NCBI GenBank assembly: GCA_009659925.1
Contig: PUXW01000007.1
Span: forward strand, 62,001-126,000
DNA from: Nitratiruptor sp.
GTDB lineage: Bacteria > Campylobacterota > Campylobacteria > Campylobacterales > Nitratiruptoraceae
Reading direction: 5' to 3'
Length of the DNA: 64,000 bases
Positions within the stretch are counted from its first letter, which is position 1. Each line of letters opens with the position of its first letter. The translations under genes were made by a program, and so were the position numbers. This document shows, in pieces, positions 29,639-38,900 of the stretch. The notes below the pieces were generated by a model. It worked only from the letters and a program-made list of their open reading frames with translations. It made no database searches and was not told the DNA's origin.

Positions 29639-31723
29639 CTAGTAACCCAGCCACTCCAGGATGTGGTAGATGGCAAAGGCACCGATCCAGGCCAGAATGT
29701 TGGGGTAGATGGTGTAAAAGAGCCTCCAGGCCCATTGGGGCACTTCGGCATAGAAGGTACTCATCGCCGCGACGCAGGGGCTATAGATCATGATGATCAC
29801 GATGAGGGCCATCGCCGTCTTGAAGTCGATATGTTGGCGAAGCTGCTGGATGAGCCCTTGGTGCTCCCTCTCCCCTACGGCATAGAGGGTGGCCAGGGTA
29901 GAGACGATCACCTCCTTGGCGGCGAGGCCACTTAAAACTGCCACGCTCAAGCGCCAATCGAAGCCAAAGGGGGCGAAGATCGGCTCAATCCCTTTGCCAA
30001 TGCGACCGAGGTAACTATACTCGAGATTCCGGGCGGCCAGCTCGTTGCGTAGCTCCCTCTCCTGGTGGGGGGTGGCGGCTATGGCCTGTTGATAGGAGGC
30101 GATGAGCTCCTGGTTTTTGGGGTGGCTACTGAGGAACCAGATGATCATAGCAGCGGCGGCGATGAAGGTTCCCGCCTTCTTGATGAAGAGTTTGGCCTTG
30201 ATCCAAAGCTCCATGGCGAGAACCTTAAGAGAGGGGAAGCGGTAGGGGGGCATCTCCATGACAAAGGGCTCCGGCTCCCCCTTGAAGAGGAGGTGGCGCA
30301 AAATCTTGGCTACGATGAGACCCAGCAGGGCCCCTGTAAGGTAGATGGCAAAGAGGATGTTCCCCGCACTCTGGGTCGGGAAGAAGGCGGCGATGAGGAG
30401 GACATAGACGGGGAGTCGGGCCGAGCAGTTCATGAAGCCGAGGATGAGCATGGTGATGAGGCGGTCTTTGGGATTTTTCAGGGTGCGGGCCGCCATGTAG
30501 GCTGGCACGGTGCAGCCAAATCCACTCACCAATGGGATGAAGGCCTTCCCTTGGAGGCCAAAGTGTTTCAAGAAGCCGTCGAGCAAGAAGGCGGCCCTGG
30601 CCATGTAGCCGGTCTGTTCGAGGAGGTTGATCCCGAGGAAGAGAATGAGGATGTTGGGCAAGAACATGATCACCGCCCCCACGGCTGGGATAACCCCATC
30701 GGTAATGGCCAGATTTACATCCCCTGGTGGGAGGATCTGCTGGAGCCAGTGGGCGAAGTTGGTGATGGCAGCATCGATGTACTCCATGGGCAGGGAGCCC
30801 ACGGTGAAGGTGATCTGGAAGAGGGCCCACATGAAAAAGAGGAAGATAGGAAGGCCGAAAATGGGGTGGATCAAGATCCGATCGATCCGATCGGTTAAAC
30901 TCTCGCGCCGGGGGAGTTTGACCGCCTGCATCACGATGCTCCGGGCAATGGCGCTACGCTCGTTGGCGAAGATATCGGCCACACTTGGGGCATCAAATTC
31001 GAGTTTAAGGCGGCGGATACTCTCTCCCAGGGCCTCGTGGAGCTCCAGGAAGATGGGGAGTTCGTGGACGATCTTGTAGATGAGCTCGTCATTCTCCAAG
31101 AGGCGGATTACATAGAATCTGGCCTTACGCTGATCCTGGAAGTGGGGGGATTGGCGCAAGATGGCGGTGAGGAAGTCGATTTCGGCCTCGATTTTCTCGT
31201 TGTAGGTGATGGTTGCAATGGCGTCGGAACGCTCATAGACCTGGATCATCGACTCCACCAGCTCCTCGATTCCACGCCCCTCCTTGGCCGAAGTGAGGAT
31301 GACCGGGATACCCAGGAGCTTGGCCAACAGGGGGCCATCGATACGCCCCCCTTTGGCCTCTACCTCATCCACCATATTGACCACGAGGACCATCTTCTTG
31401 CCCATATCCATGAGCTGGAGGGTGAGGATGAGGTTGCGTTGGAGGACATTGGCGTCAACGACATTGATGATGAGGTCGTACTCTTCCTGGATGAGGTACT
31501 CTTTGGTTACATGTTCTTCAGGGGTGTAGGCGTGGAGGGAGTAGATTCCAGGCAGATCGACGATCTCAATCCCATACTCACCTCGCTGGAAGCGGACCTC
31601 CTTTTTCTCCACCGTCACCCCGGCGAAGTTGCCCACATGGAGTCGGGCTCCACTGATGGCGTTGATCAGGGAGGATTTGCCCACATTGGGCTGGCCCACC
31701 ATGACGGCGTGAATCCTCTTCAT
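29639..31723 (-). CDS. feoB: Ferrous iron transport protein B
   Basis: A GTPase-coupled inner-membrane Fe(II) permease. The 694-aa protein has the G domain at its N-terminus: G1 GQPNVGKSSLIN, switch region GNFAGVTVEKKE, G3 DLPGIYSLHAYTPEE, G4 NMVD. A helical GDI domain (170-270) follows, then about 8 membrane segments. The Gate-like motif SGFGCTVPAYMAARTL near residue 400 carries the conserved Cys. It is translationally coupled to feoA (ATGA). Confidence 0.97.
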   Translation of the reverse strand: MKRIHAVMVGQPNVGKSSLINAISGARLHVGNFAGVTVEKKEVRFQRGEYGIEIVDLPGIYSLHAYTPEEHVTKEYLIQEEYDLIINVVDANVLQRNLILTLQLMDMGKKMVLVVNMVDEVEAKGGRIDGPLLAKLLGIPVILTSAKEGRGIEELVESMIQVYERSDAIATITYNEKIEAEIDFLTAILRQSPHFQDQRKARFYVIRLLENDELIYKIVHELPIFLELHEALGESIRRLKLEFDAPSVADIFANERSAIARSIVMQAVKLPRRESLTDRIDRILIHPIFGLPIFLFFMWALFQITFTVGSLPMEYIDAAITNFAHWLQQILPPGDVNLAITDGVIPAVGAVIMFLPNILILFLGINLLEQTGYMARAAFLLDGFLKHFGLQGKAFIPLVSGFGCTVPAYMAARTLKNPKDRLITMLILGFMNCSARLPVYVLLIAAFFPTQSAGNILFAIYLTGALLGLIVAKILRHLLFKGEPEPFVMEMPPYRFPSLKVLAMELWIKAKLFIKKAGTFIAAAAMIIWFLSSHPKNQELIASYQQAIAATPHQERELRNELAARNLEYSYLGRIGKGIEPIFAPFGFDWRLSVAVLSGLAAKEVIVSTLATLYAVGEREHQGLIQQLRQHIDFKTAMALIVIIMIYSPCVAAMSTFYAEVPQWAWRLFYTIYPNILAWIGAFAIYHILEWLGY

Positions 31724-31941
31724 GGCTCCACCTCGATTCCCTGGGCCTCCTCCTTGCGCAAGGCGATTCGCGTCCCCTCCACTTCCACCTCCCAGGTCTG
31801 CTTCTTCAAGGTATGGTCCAAAAGTCGAAGTCTGTTGCCTTTGGCGACTCCCATGGCGTAGAGGCGACTTTTAATGGGTTCTGGAGCCTGAACCCTTTGG
31901 ATCACCCCTTCTTGTCCAATTTTCATATCGATGACGCGCAT
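31720..31941 (-). CDS. feoA: Ferrous iron transport protein A
   Basis: A small cytoplasmic SH3-like protein that supports FeoB. The 73-aa product shows the FeoA pattern GQEGVIQRVQ, then IKSRLYAMGVAKGNRLRLLD. The ATG at 31941 has GAAGGAG upstream. A much longer upstream open frame has no family resemblance and lies over the porin gene. It sits 11 bp after the porin stop, in one transcription unit with it. Confidence 0.92.
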   Translation of the reverse strand: MRVIDMKIGQEGVIQRVQAPEPIKSRLYAMGVAKGNRLRLLDHTLKKQTWEVEVEGTRIALRKEEAQGIEVEP

Positions 31942-31952
31942 ACTCTGCTCCT

Positions 31953-32984
31953 TCAAAAGCCGTATCGAATAGTACACCGAAAGAGGTTGCTTCCAGGACT
32001 CTGAGCCTGGAGCAGCTCCACCTCGACTCCGAGAATCTTCCCACTCCAGTACCAATCGAGCTCCCGGGTATAGCCTCTCCCGTGGAAGTGACCGACCATG
32101 AGCCCAAACCCTCCGATTTCCACCCCCACAACCTCTCCCCGTTTCGGTCGCTCGATTCCATCCAAACTCCATAGCTCCATGGAGGTATAAAGGGGTCCTC
32201 CTCCAAAACTGGGGGCCAGGTTGGATCCCAACTCCCAGCTCATGGCCCCATAGAGCTGGACTCCCTCAAACTCCACGGCCCCGTAGCCTCCAAAGCTCTT
32301 GTTGTCGAAGGCCCCCCCTCCCATGTCGAATTGGACCCCGAAGCGCCAGGGGCCCTGCTCCTTCTCCCAGCTTCCATAGAGACTCTGCCCATACCCACCG
32401 AAAAGATAGTACCACAACTGCCACTCCTCCTCCACTAGCCCTAGGGCCCAGATGGCATCGAAACTTCCAGGAAGGTCGAGAATCTGGGAGAACTTCTTGA
32501 AGGTTCCAATCGAGCCTCCACTCCCCCATCCGGCCATACGATCGAGGTAGAGGAGGCGGAAGTTGCGGCCTATCTCCCCATAGAGACCTCGGAAGTAGTT
32601 GGGGACGAGGCGGATGTCGTCACTATCGGCATGGGGGGTCCAGGGAATGGCGATACGCCCTAGCTTGAGGGAGAATCCCTCCCCTTGAACAAGGGCAAAG
32701 AGCTCACTTACAAATACAACCCCTTTCTCCCCATCTCCAAAGAATTGGCCACTCTCCCCCCACAAAGCCCTGGCCCCTTCGAGGGTTATGCCCAGATCGA
32801 TTCCCTTCGAGAGGGAGTGGTGGTAGTGGAGGTGGCCAGCCACTCCGAAGCCATTCTCCTCGGTGTCGATGTAGCCAAAGCGTACCTCTCCCCGTAAATG
32901 TTGGGCCAACACATACCTCCCTTGGCGCTCCCGTAAACTCTGGGCCAGGAGCAAGAGGGGTATGAGGATCAGGAGGAGGCGCAT
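31953..32984 (-). CDS. Probable outer-membrane beta-barrel porin (OprD-like), Fur-controlled
   Basis: A 343-aa protein with a signal peptide (residues 1-15, ending LLLLAQS) and a body of alternating amphipathic strands rich in G, Y, W and F. It contains RYVLAQHLRGEVRFGYI at the start of the barrel and ends CTIRYGF, a typical C-terminal Phe barrel signal. This resembles the OprD-family porins of Campylobacterota, though it is shorter than their usual 400 or so. It is the first gene ahead of feoA-feoB and sits directly behind a Fur box, so a role in iron entry is inferred. Confidence 0.75.
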   Translation of the reverse strand: MRLLLILIPLLLLAQSLRERQGRYVLAQHLRGEVRFGYIDTEENGFGVAGHLHYHHSLSKGIDLGITLEGARALWGESGQFFGDGEKGVVFVSELFALVQGEGFSLKLGRIAIPWTPHADSDDIRLVPNYFRGLYGEIGRNFRLLYLDRMAGWGSGGSIGTFKKFSQILDLPGSFDAIWALGLVEEEWQLWYYLFGGYGQSLYGSWEKEQGPWRFGVQFDMGGGAFDNKSFGGYGAVEFEGVQLYGAMSWELGSNLAPSFGGGPLYTSMELWSLDGIERPKRGEVVGVEIGGFGLMVGHFHGRGYTRELDWYWSGKILGVEVELLQAQSPGSNLFRCTIRYGF

Positions 32985-32994
32985 AGAAAACTCC

Positions 32995-33013
32995 GATAGT
33001 GAGAATCATTATC
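32995..33013 (-). promoter_or_regulatory. Fur box controlling the porin-feoA-feoB operon
   Basis: GATAGTGAGAATCATTATC matches 17 of 19 positions of the classical Fur consensus. It begins 11 bp upstream of the porin ATG, just downstream of the -10 at 33027-33032, where bound Fur would block polymerase. The iron-transport genes downstream make this the best-supported regulatory call in the window. Confidence 0.88.
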
Positions 33014-33026
33014 ATGTTCCAGCGGT

Positions 33027-33035
33027 ATTATAGCA
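33027..33035 (-). promoter_or_regulatory. Extended -10 promoter of the porin-feoAB operon
   Basis: A minus-strand TGCTATAAT, a perfect -10 with a TG extension. The predicted start near 33020 places the Fur box at about +7 to +25. Confidence 0.7.
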
Positions 33036-33054
33036 CAAAGAGGGGCAAGGAAGC

Positions 33055-33348
33055 TCACCCCTCCAGCTGTTGGTAGAATTCAAAGAGTTTCTTGCGCACA
33101 TCGGCAATCATCGCCAGAGTAGCCTCAGGGGATTCAAGCCAGACGGCCTGGAAGTTGTTCTTACTCGTGGAGTAGACCGCCTCATTCATGAAGGCGTTGT
33201 ACTCCTCGATACTCTTGCATATCCGTTTCTCCCCGGTCTCCGTGTTCACCGCCTCGATGAACCATCCCCCCATGCCATTGGGTTTGATCTGGGCGGTAAC
33301 GACCAAGAGATCCTCAGGGGCGACCTCTTCACCTCGATCGTTGCGCAT
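33055..33348 (-). CDS. 97-aa protein of unknown function, downstream of the subtilase
   Basis: Not recognised. It is a soluble-looking mixed alpha/beta protein with no signal peptide. GGWFIEAVNTETGEKR sits near residue 28, an internal SIEEYNAFMNEAVY helix follows, and a C-terminal helix ends FEFYQQLEG. The ATG has AGGAGGAG upstream and lies 9 bp after the subtilase stop, so the two are almost certainly cotranscribed. A link to the protease (inhibitor or partner) is possible, but nothing in the sequence proves it. Confidence 0.75.
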   Translation of the reverse strand: MRNDRGEEVAPEDLLVVTAQIKPNGMGGWFIEAVNTETGEKRICKSIEEYNAFMNEAVYSTSKNNFQAVWLESPEATLAMIADVRKKLFEFYQQLEG

Positions 33349-33357
33349 CGACTCCTC

Positions 33358-35070
33358 CTACCAGAACCAACCTCCACCGAAGAGGCCTCCGAAAAAGCCT
33401 CCACCACCTTCATTTCGCTCTTCGACCTCTACATAGACCCAAGCCACGGCCTGGTCTTGCCCGTCGCTGATGGTGTAGCGGAAGCGATCTTGGCCGCTGA
33501 AACCATCCTCAGGGGTATAGACCAGGAGTCCATCCCGCTCCTCCACCCAACCATGGGATGGCTGCTCATAGCTCTCAATCCAGATGGCATCCCCGTCCGG
33601 ATCGCTGTCGTTGGCGAGGACATCGATAGCCACCGACTCACCTTCCTGGGTGGTCGCCTCATCGTCGTGGGCGACGGGAGGGGTGTTCTGGGGCTCTGGC
33701 TCCTCGCTGCCACCATCTCCACCCCCGCTCTCTCCATCTTCTCCTCCATCTCCAGGAGCCTTGGCCCGGAGGGAGTTGTTGAGGTTGAGCCTGGCCGCAG
33801 AGCCAATCACCCCTTCATAGGCATCTTGATAGTCCCCATAGTCGTTGATGAGGGCGATCTTCTCCTCTACGCCCATCTGGGGATGGAGGGCGCTAAGCAG
33901 AGCTATGGAACCTGTGACGAAGGGGGTAGCCAGGGAGGTTCCATCGGCATAGGCGTAGCTATCGCCGGGATAGGTGGAGAGGATGTTGACCCCTGGAGCG
34001 GCAATATCGACACTCTCGGGACCGTAGTTGGAAAAGTCAGCCAGATTGTCGTGCTGGTCGCTGGCGGCAACGCTGATGATATTGGGTGCGTCATAGGCAG
34101 CTGGGTAGATGGGATCATCATCGATGTTCTTCCCTTCATTCCCAGCGGCGGCACACAAGATTACCCCCTGCTCGCCCAGCCGTTTGATGGCCTCATTGGT
34201 CGCATCGTCCTGGCTGCCTCCAGGGCCACCGAAGCTGGCATTGATGGCGACGATGGGCTCTCCCTCTTCCACCTTCTGGGAGACATAGTCCAGCGCTTCC
34301 AGGATGTCGCTGGTATAGCCATACCCGTTGGGGCGAAAGACCTTGAGGGCCATGATGGAAATTTCAGGGGCCACACCGCTTATCCCCTCTCCATTGTCTC
34401 CTACGGCTCCGATGACTCCAGCCACCAGGGTTCCATGGTAGTGGCCATTTTCGTCATATGGAGCATCGGGCATCGGATCGGGGTCGTTGTTCCCCTCATC
34501 ATCTCCGGCAAAGTCATATCCGTGGTAGGGGTTCCCCTGCCACATGTTCTCCCGTAAATCGCTATGGGTATAATCGACTCCGGTATCGAGAACCGCAACT
34601 ACCAGGGATCGCCTTCCCCGCTCGATCTCCCAGGCCTCTTCGGCATCGATATCGGCGTCGTAGGTTCCAGCTTCCCCGTTGACCTCTTGTCCCTGGTTCT
34701 CCAGGCCCCACTGCTTCTGGTAGTAGGGATCGTTACTGAGGGGAATGTAGGCGTAGTTGGGGGTCACGGAACGCACGAAGTTGCTATAAGGAGGCTGGGA
34801 GAAGAGCTCCAGAAGCTCTCTGGTTGAGAGGATGGGGGACTTGACCCAGACCGCATTGACCAGATTGTACTGGGTATAGTCGATGCGATCGAGCAGATCC
34901 CAAGCAACTTCGGCGAAGGGAACCCCCTCGTCTAGGAGGAGGATCACCTCGTTGGGAGCGCTCTGGCTTGGCAGGGCGGCAAAGTACTGGTTCAAAGAGG
35001 GAAAATCCTCGGCTTGAAGGGTGATGGCACATGTGAGTGCAAGGAGAATAGATTTCGGTTTTGGCAACAT
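33358..35070 (-). CDS. Secreted subtilisin-like (S8) protease with Ig/cadherin-like domain and Gly/aromatic tail
   Basis: A 570-aa exported serine protease. Signal peptide about 1-20; inhibitor-I9-like propeptide region about 38-105; S8 catalytic domain about 145-425. The triad is Asp162 (LDTGVD), His212 (HGTLVAG) and Ser379 (GTSLATP), with oxyanion Asn311 (AAAGNEG). An acidic Gly/Ser/Pro linker follows, then a VCBS/cadherin-like domain (DVLANDSDPDGD near 490) and the tail GGGGFFGGLFGGGWFW. The domain layout suggests surface attachment or secretion; the substrate is unknown. It is followed by the 97-aa gene. Confidence 0.92.
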   Translation of the reverse strand: MLPKPKSILLALTCAITLQAEDFPSLNQYFAALPSQSAPNEVILLLDEGVPFAEVAWDLLDRIDYTQYNLVNAVWVKSPILSTRELLELFSQPPYSNFVRSVTPNYAYIPLSNDPYYQKQWGLENQGQEVNGEAGTYDADIDAEEAWEIERGRRSLVVAVLDTGVDYTHSDLRENMWQGNPYHGYDFAGDDEGNNDPDPMPDAPYDENGHYHGTLVAGVIGAVGDNGEGISGVAPEISIMALKVFRPNGYGYTSDILEALDYVSQKVEEGEPIVAINASFGGPGGSQDDATNEAIKRLGEQGVILCAAAGNEGKNIDDDPIYPAAYDAPNIISVAASDQHDNLADFSNYGPESVDIAAPGVNILSTYPGDSYAYADGTSLATPFVTGSIALLSALHPQMGVEEKIALINDYGDYQDAYEGVIGSAARLNLNNSLRAKAPGDGGEDGESGGGDGGSEEPEPQNTPPVAHDDEATTQEGESVAIDVLANDSDPDGDAIWIESYEQPSHGWVEERDGLLVYTPEDGFSGQDRFRYTISDGQDQAVAWVYVEVEERNEGGGGFFGGLFGGGWFW

Positions 35071-35102
35071 ATCACTTCCTTTTATGAACTTGATATGGCC
35101 AA

Positions 35103-35108
35103 ATTATA
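35103..35108 (-). promoter_or_regulatory. -10 box for the subtilase and 97-aa genes
   Basis: A minus-strand TATAAT directly after the psd stop codon, 32 bp before the subtilase ATG. AAGGAAG precedes the start. Confidence 0.55.
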
Positions 35109-35918
35109 CTACAAAGTGAGCCGTTTGGCTATGTTTTGGGTGAAAATGACCCGATCCCCAGCCTCGACCAGAAACTCCAGGGGCTCCTGGAAGAAGAGGA
35201 GAATGGTTGAACCCATCTGGAAGTAGCCAAGCAGCTCCCCCTTTTTGAGCCAGAGCTCTTGGTATTGGAAGATAACCGGCCGGGTATTGGCCCTGTTGGT
35301 TTGAAGCCGTGGCTCGAAGACGATATGGATCTGCCCCACGTTGAGGGCTCCCACCAAGACGATATAGACTATGGCTCCATCCCTGGTGCGACACTCCAAG
35401 AAGACCCGCTCATTCTCGACGAAGAGGTTGGCCCGTTTGCGCAAGAAGGGAAGATTGACCGGCAAGAGCCGTCCTGGAATGTGGACGAGCCGGAGGATTT
35501 GGAGGCTATAGGGCATGTGGTAGCGATGGTAGTCCCGGGGGGAGAGGTAGAGATTGAGGAAGGAGCGGAGTTTGTCGAGAAAACAGCCCCCTTGCAGGAG
35601 ATCGTCGATTCGATAGGCCATCCCCTTGATCTGGAGGGCCTTGCCCGCTTTCACTTCCCCCACTTCGGTAACAAGCCCATCGCAGGGGGAGATGTAGTAG
35701 CGATCGTCGGCCAGGAGGGGACGCTGGATGGAGAGGGGGCGGGTGAAGAGGGCGTTGAGGCTCTCGTAAGATTCGGCAGGCTCGAACTCCCCCATATCGA
35801 GACCCAGGAGGCGGACATAGGAGCGGTTGATGAACCGCTGGATTGGGCCGGGGAAGCGGTAGGCCGCAAACTTCCCGAAGCCCCGGGAGAAGATATTGCT
35901 CCAGAGCAGACCCTTCAC
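35109..35918 (-). CDS. psd: Phosphatidylserine decarboxylase proenzyme
   Basis: Makes phosphatidylethanolamine at the inner membrane. It is cleaved autocatalytically to give the pyruvoyl group at Gly-Ser of the C-terminal motif FQMGSTILLFF. Other hallmarks are ESLNALFTRPL, SPCDGLVTEVGEV and LSPRDYHRYHMPY (the active-site His). I choose the GTG at 35918: AAAGGAG is just upstream, and the protein then starts like the H. pylori enzyme I recall. The ATG at 35939 (7 residues longer) coincides with a likely -10 box. It follows cusA by a short gap. Confidence 0.9.
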   Translation of the reverse strand: MKGLLWSNIFSRGFGKFAAYRFPGPIQRFINRSYVRLLGLDMGEFEPAESYESLNALFTRPLSIQRPLLADDRYYISPCDGLVTEVGEVKAGKALQIKGMAYRIDDLLQGGCFLDKLRSFLNLYLSPRDYHRYHMPYSLQILRLVHIPGRLLPVNLPFLRKRANLFVENERVFLECRTRDGAIVYIVLVGALNVGQIHIVFEPRLQTNRANTRPVIFQYQELWLKKGELLGYFQMGSTILLFFQEPLEFLVEAGDRVIFTQNIAKRLTL

Positions 35919-35937
35919 AAGACTCCTTTTTTCCCCC

Positions 35938-35943
35938 ATTGTA
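35938..35943 (-). promoter_or_regulatory. Putative extended -10 for psd
   Basis: A minus-strand TGGTACAAT overlapping the alternative psd ATG. A transcript starting about 7 nt downstream would carry AAAGGAG and the GTG start. Readthrough from the efflux operon is also possible. Confidence 0.4.
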
Positions 35944-35948
35944 CCATA

Positions 35949-38900
35949 TCACTCCTTCACGAAACGGCGATAGAGGAGGGGGAGGAGGATGAGGGTCAAG
36001 GTGGTGGAGGTGATGAGCCCATAGATCACGACGATGGCTAGAGGACGCTGGATCTCGCTTCCTGGTCCGGTGGCAAAGAGCATGGGAACCAGGGAGAGGG
36101 CTGCGATGGTCGCGGTCATCATCACCGGACGCAACCGCCGTTTGGCTCCTTCGACGACGACCTGGTCGATGGGGAGGCGCTTTCGCAACTCATTGAAGTA
36201 GCTCACCATTACCACCCCGTTGAGCACCGCGATCCCTAAGAGGGCAATGAAACCTACCGAGGCTGGAACCGAGAGGTACTCCTGGTGGATGTAAAGGCCA
36301 AAGAGCCCCCCCATCATCGCCAGGGGAATGGTGGTATAGATGATGAGGCTCTCCACCAGAGAGTGGAAGGTCAGATAGAGGATGAGGAAGATGACCACAA
36401 GGGCGATGGGAACCACGATCATGAGCCGCTCCATCGTCTCTTGTTGGCTCTTGAACTCCCCTCCATACTCGATCTGATACCCTGGAGGCAAAGGGAGTTT
36501 CTGGGCCACTTGGGCCTTGATGGCTTGGACGAAGGTGACCAGGTCGGTTCCCTGGACATTGGTCTGGATCGAGACGAAGCGACGGGCATGTTCATGTTTG
36601 ATCTCCACTGGTCCAGAGCGCTTGATCACCTCCACTACCTCCAAGAGGGGAATCGCCTCTCCCTTCTGACCCACGAGGTAGAGCCCTTGGAGCTCCTCAC
36701 GCTTGTAGGGGCCCCGGATAATAATGGGAAAGCGCTTCATCCCTTCATAGACGACTCCGACCTCGATCCCGCTAATCGCCGCTTTGAGGAGTCGGGCCAC
36801 ATCCTCCTTGTTGAGCCCGTAGCTGCCCAACTTCTCCTCTTTGAAGTGGAGTTCGTAGTAGGCGACCCCCTCATTCTGGCGCATGTAGACATCGACGCTA
36901 CCCGGGGTCGCTTGGACAATCTCTTTGACCCTTTGGCCCAGGCGTTCGAGGGTTTCGATCTCTTCGCCGAAGATCTTGATCACCACATCCCCCCGGGACC
37001 CGGTGAGCATCTCGGAGGTACGCATCTCGATGGGCTGGGTGAAGGTAAATTCGATCCCTTCAAAGCCCTGGAGGATCTGACGCATTTGCTCTTTGAGCCA
37101 CTCTACATCCTGGACCCGCCACTCCCGTTTGGGTTTGAAGACCAGGAAGGTATCGGTATCGTTGAGCCCCATTGGATCGAGACCGATCTCGTCACTTCCC
37201 GTCCGGGCGATGATGGCTTTGATCTCTGGAACCCCTTCCATGAGGGCCCGCTGGATTTTGGTATTGAGGCGGATGCCAGCCGGGATGTTGATGGATGGAT
37301 GGGCTTCAATCCCAATAACGATATTCCCCTCGTCCATCGTGGGGATGTAGGTCTTGCCGATTTGACCAAAGGCCCAGATGGTCCAGCCCACCAGGAGGAT
37401 GACCAGGGCGTAGATGAGGTATTCCACTTTGAAGGCGAAACGCAGCAGGGGGGTGTAAAGAGCCAAGAGAGCGCGCATGAGGAGGGTTTGTCCATGCTTT
37501 GGCCGCCGGATAAAGAAGGAGGCGATGGTGGGGATGACGAGGAGAGCCAGCAAGATAGCACTGGCCAGGGTGAAGATGATACTCCAGGCTACGGGGGAAA
37601 AGAGCTTCCCACTAAGGCCAGAAAGGCTCAAGAGAGGTGTGAAGATGATGATGATAATCGTCACTCCAGAGATGATGGGCAAAGCCACCTCCCTGGCCGC
37701 CTCATAGATCACTTGGAGCCGGGGCTTGGTGGGGCTGTTGGCTAAACGGGTAATGATGTTCTCCACCATCACCACCCCTGAGTCGATGATCATCCCGATA
37801 GCCACGATGATTCCCCCAAGGCTCATAAGGTTCACGCTCATGTCGAAGGTATACATGAGGATGAAGGCGCTCAAAATGGCTAGAGGGAGAATTAAAGCAA
37901 CGGTGATGGCCGAGACCATGTTCCCCAGGTACAAGAGGAGTACCACCATCACAAGGAAAACCCCCTCGACCAAGGCCTTCTTGACCATGAAGAGGGCCCG
38001 ATCGATGAGGTCGCTTCGATCGTAGAAGACATCGATCTTGGTCCCTTCAGGTAGGGAAGGGGCAAGCTCTTCGAGGCGCTCCTTGACCCGGGCCGTCACC
38101 TTGGAGGCATCGGCCCCTTTGAGGCTCAAGACCAGCCCCTCCACCGTCTCTCCCTTCCCATCCCGGGTCACATAGCCGTAGCGGGTCAAGGCGTCGATTT
38201 CGACCTTGGCGATATCCCCGAGGCGTATGATTGCCCCATTATCCAAGACCCGGATCACCAGCTCCCGCATCTCTTCGAGGCTCTCCATCCGCCCTGGGAG
38301 TCGGACCAGCAGGGCCTCCTCCCCCCGTTCAATCCGTCCGGCTCCATAGTTGGCGTTGTTTTTTATCAAGCGCTCTTCGATCTCTTCGAGTTTTATGCCC
38401 AGTTGGGCCATCTTGGCAAAATCAGGCTCGATCCGATAGCTTTTCACCAGCCCCCCAAGGGCATTGACATCGGCGACCCCTTCGATATTGCGCAAAGCCG
38501 GGCGGATCACCCAATCCAAGAGGGTACGCCGCTCCATGAGGGAGAGGCGATCCGACTCGATGGTGAACATGAAGACCTCCCCCAGGGGAGTGGTGATGGG
38601 GGCGATTCCCCCTGTAATGGAGGGGGGCAGCTCCCCTTTGATATCGTTGAAGCGTTGGTAGACCACATTCCGAGCCCAGTAGATGTCGGTTCCATCTTCA
38701 AAGTCGATGGTCACGTCGGCTAGAGCATACTTGCTGATGCTGCGAACCATCTTCTGGTGGGGGATACCCTGCATCTCCAGTTCGATGGGGATAGTGATCT
38801 GGCGTTCCACCTCCTCCGGGGTCATTCCCGGTGCCTTGATAATGATCTTCACCTGGACCGGAGAGACATCGGGAAAGGCATCGATGGTGAGGCGGTTATA

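Noticed and set aside
31942..32172. A 77-codon N-terminal extension of feoA
   Set aside because: It lies over the end of the porin gene in another frame and does not resemble FeoA.
33070..34557. A 495-codon plus-strand open frame opposite the subtilase
   Set aside because: It mirrors the catalytic domain of the protease; no start signal and no recognisable domain.
36285..37745. A 486-codon plus-strand open frame opposite the RND pump
   Set aside because: Acidic His/Asp-rich antisense shadow; the pump is intact on the minus strand.
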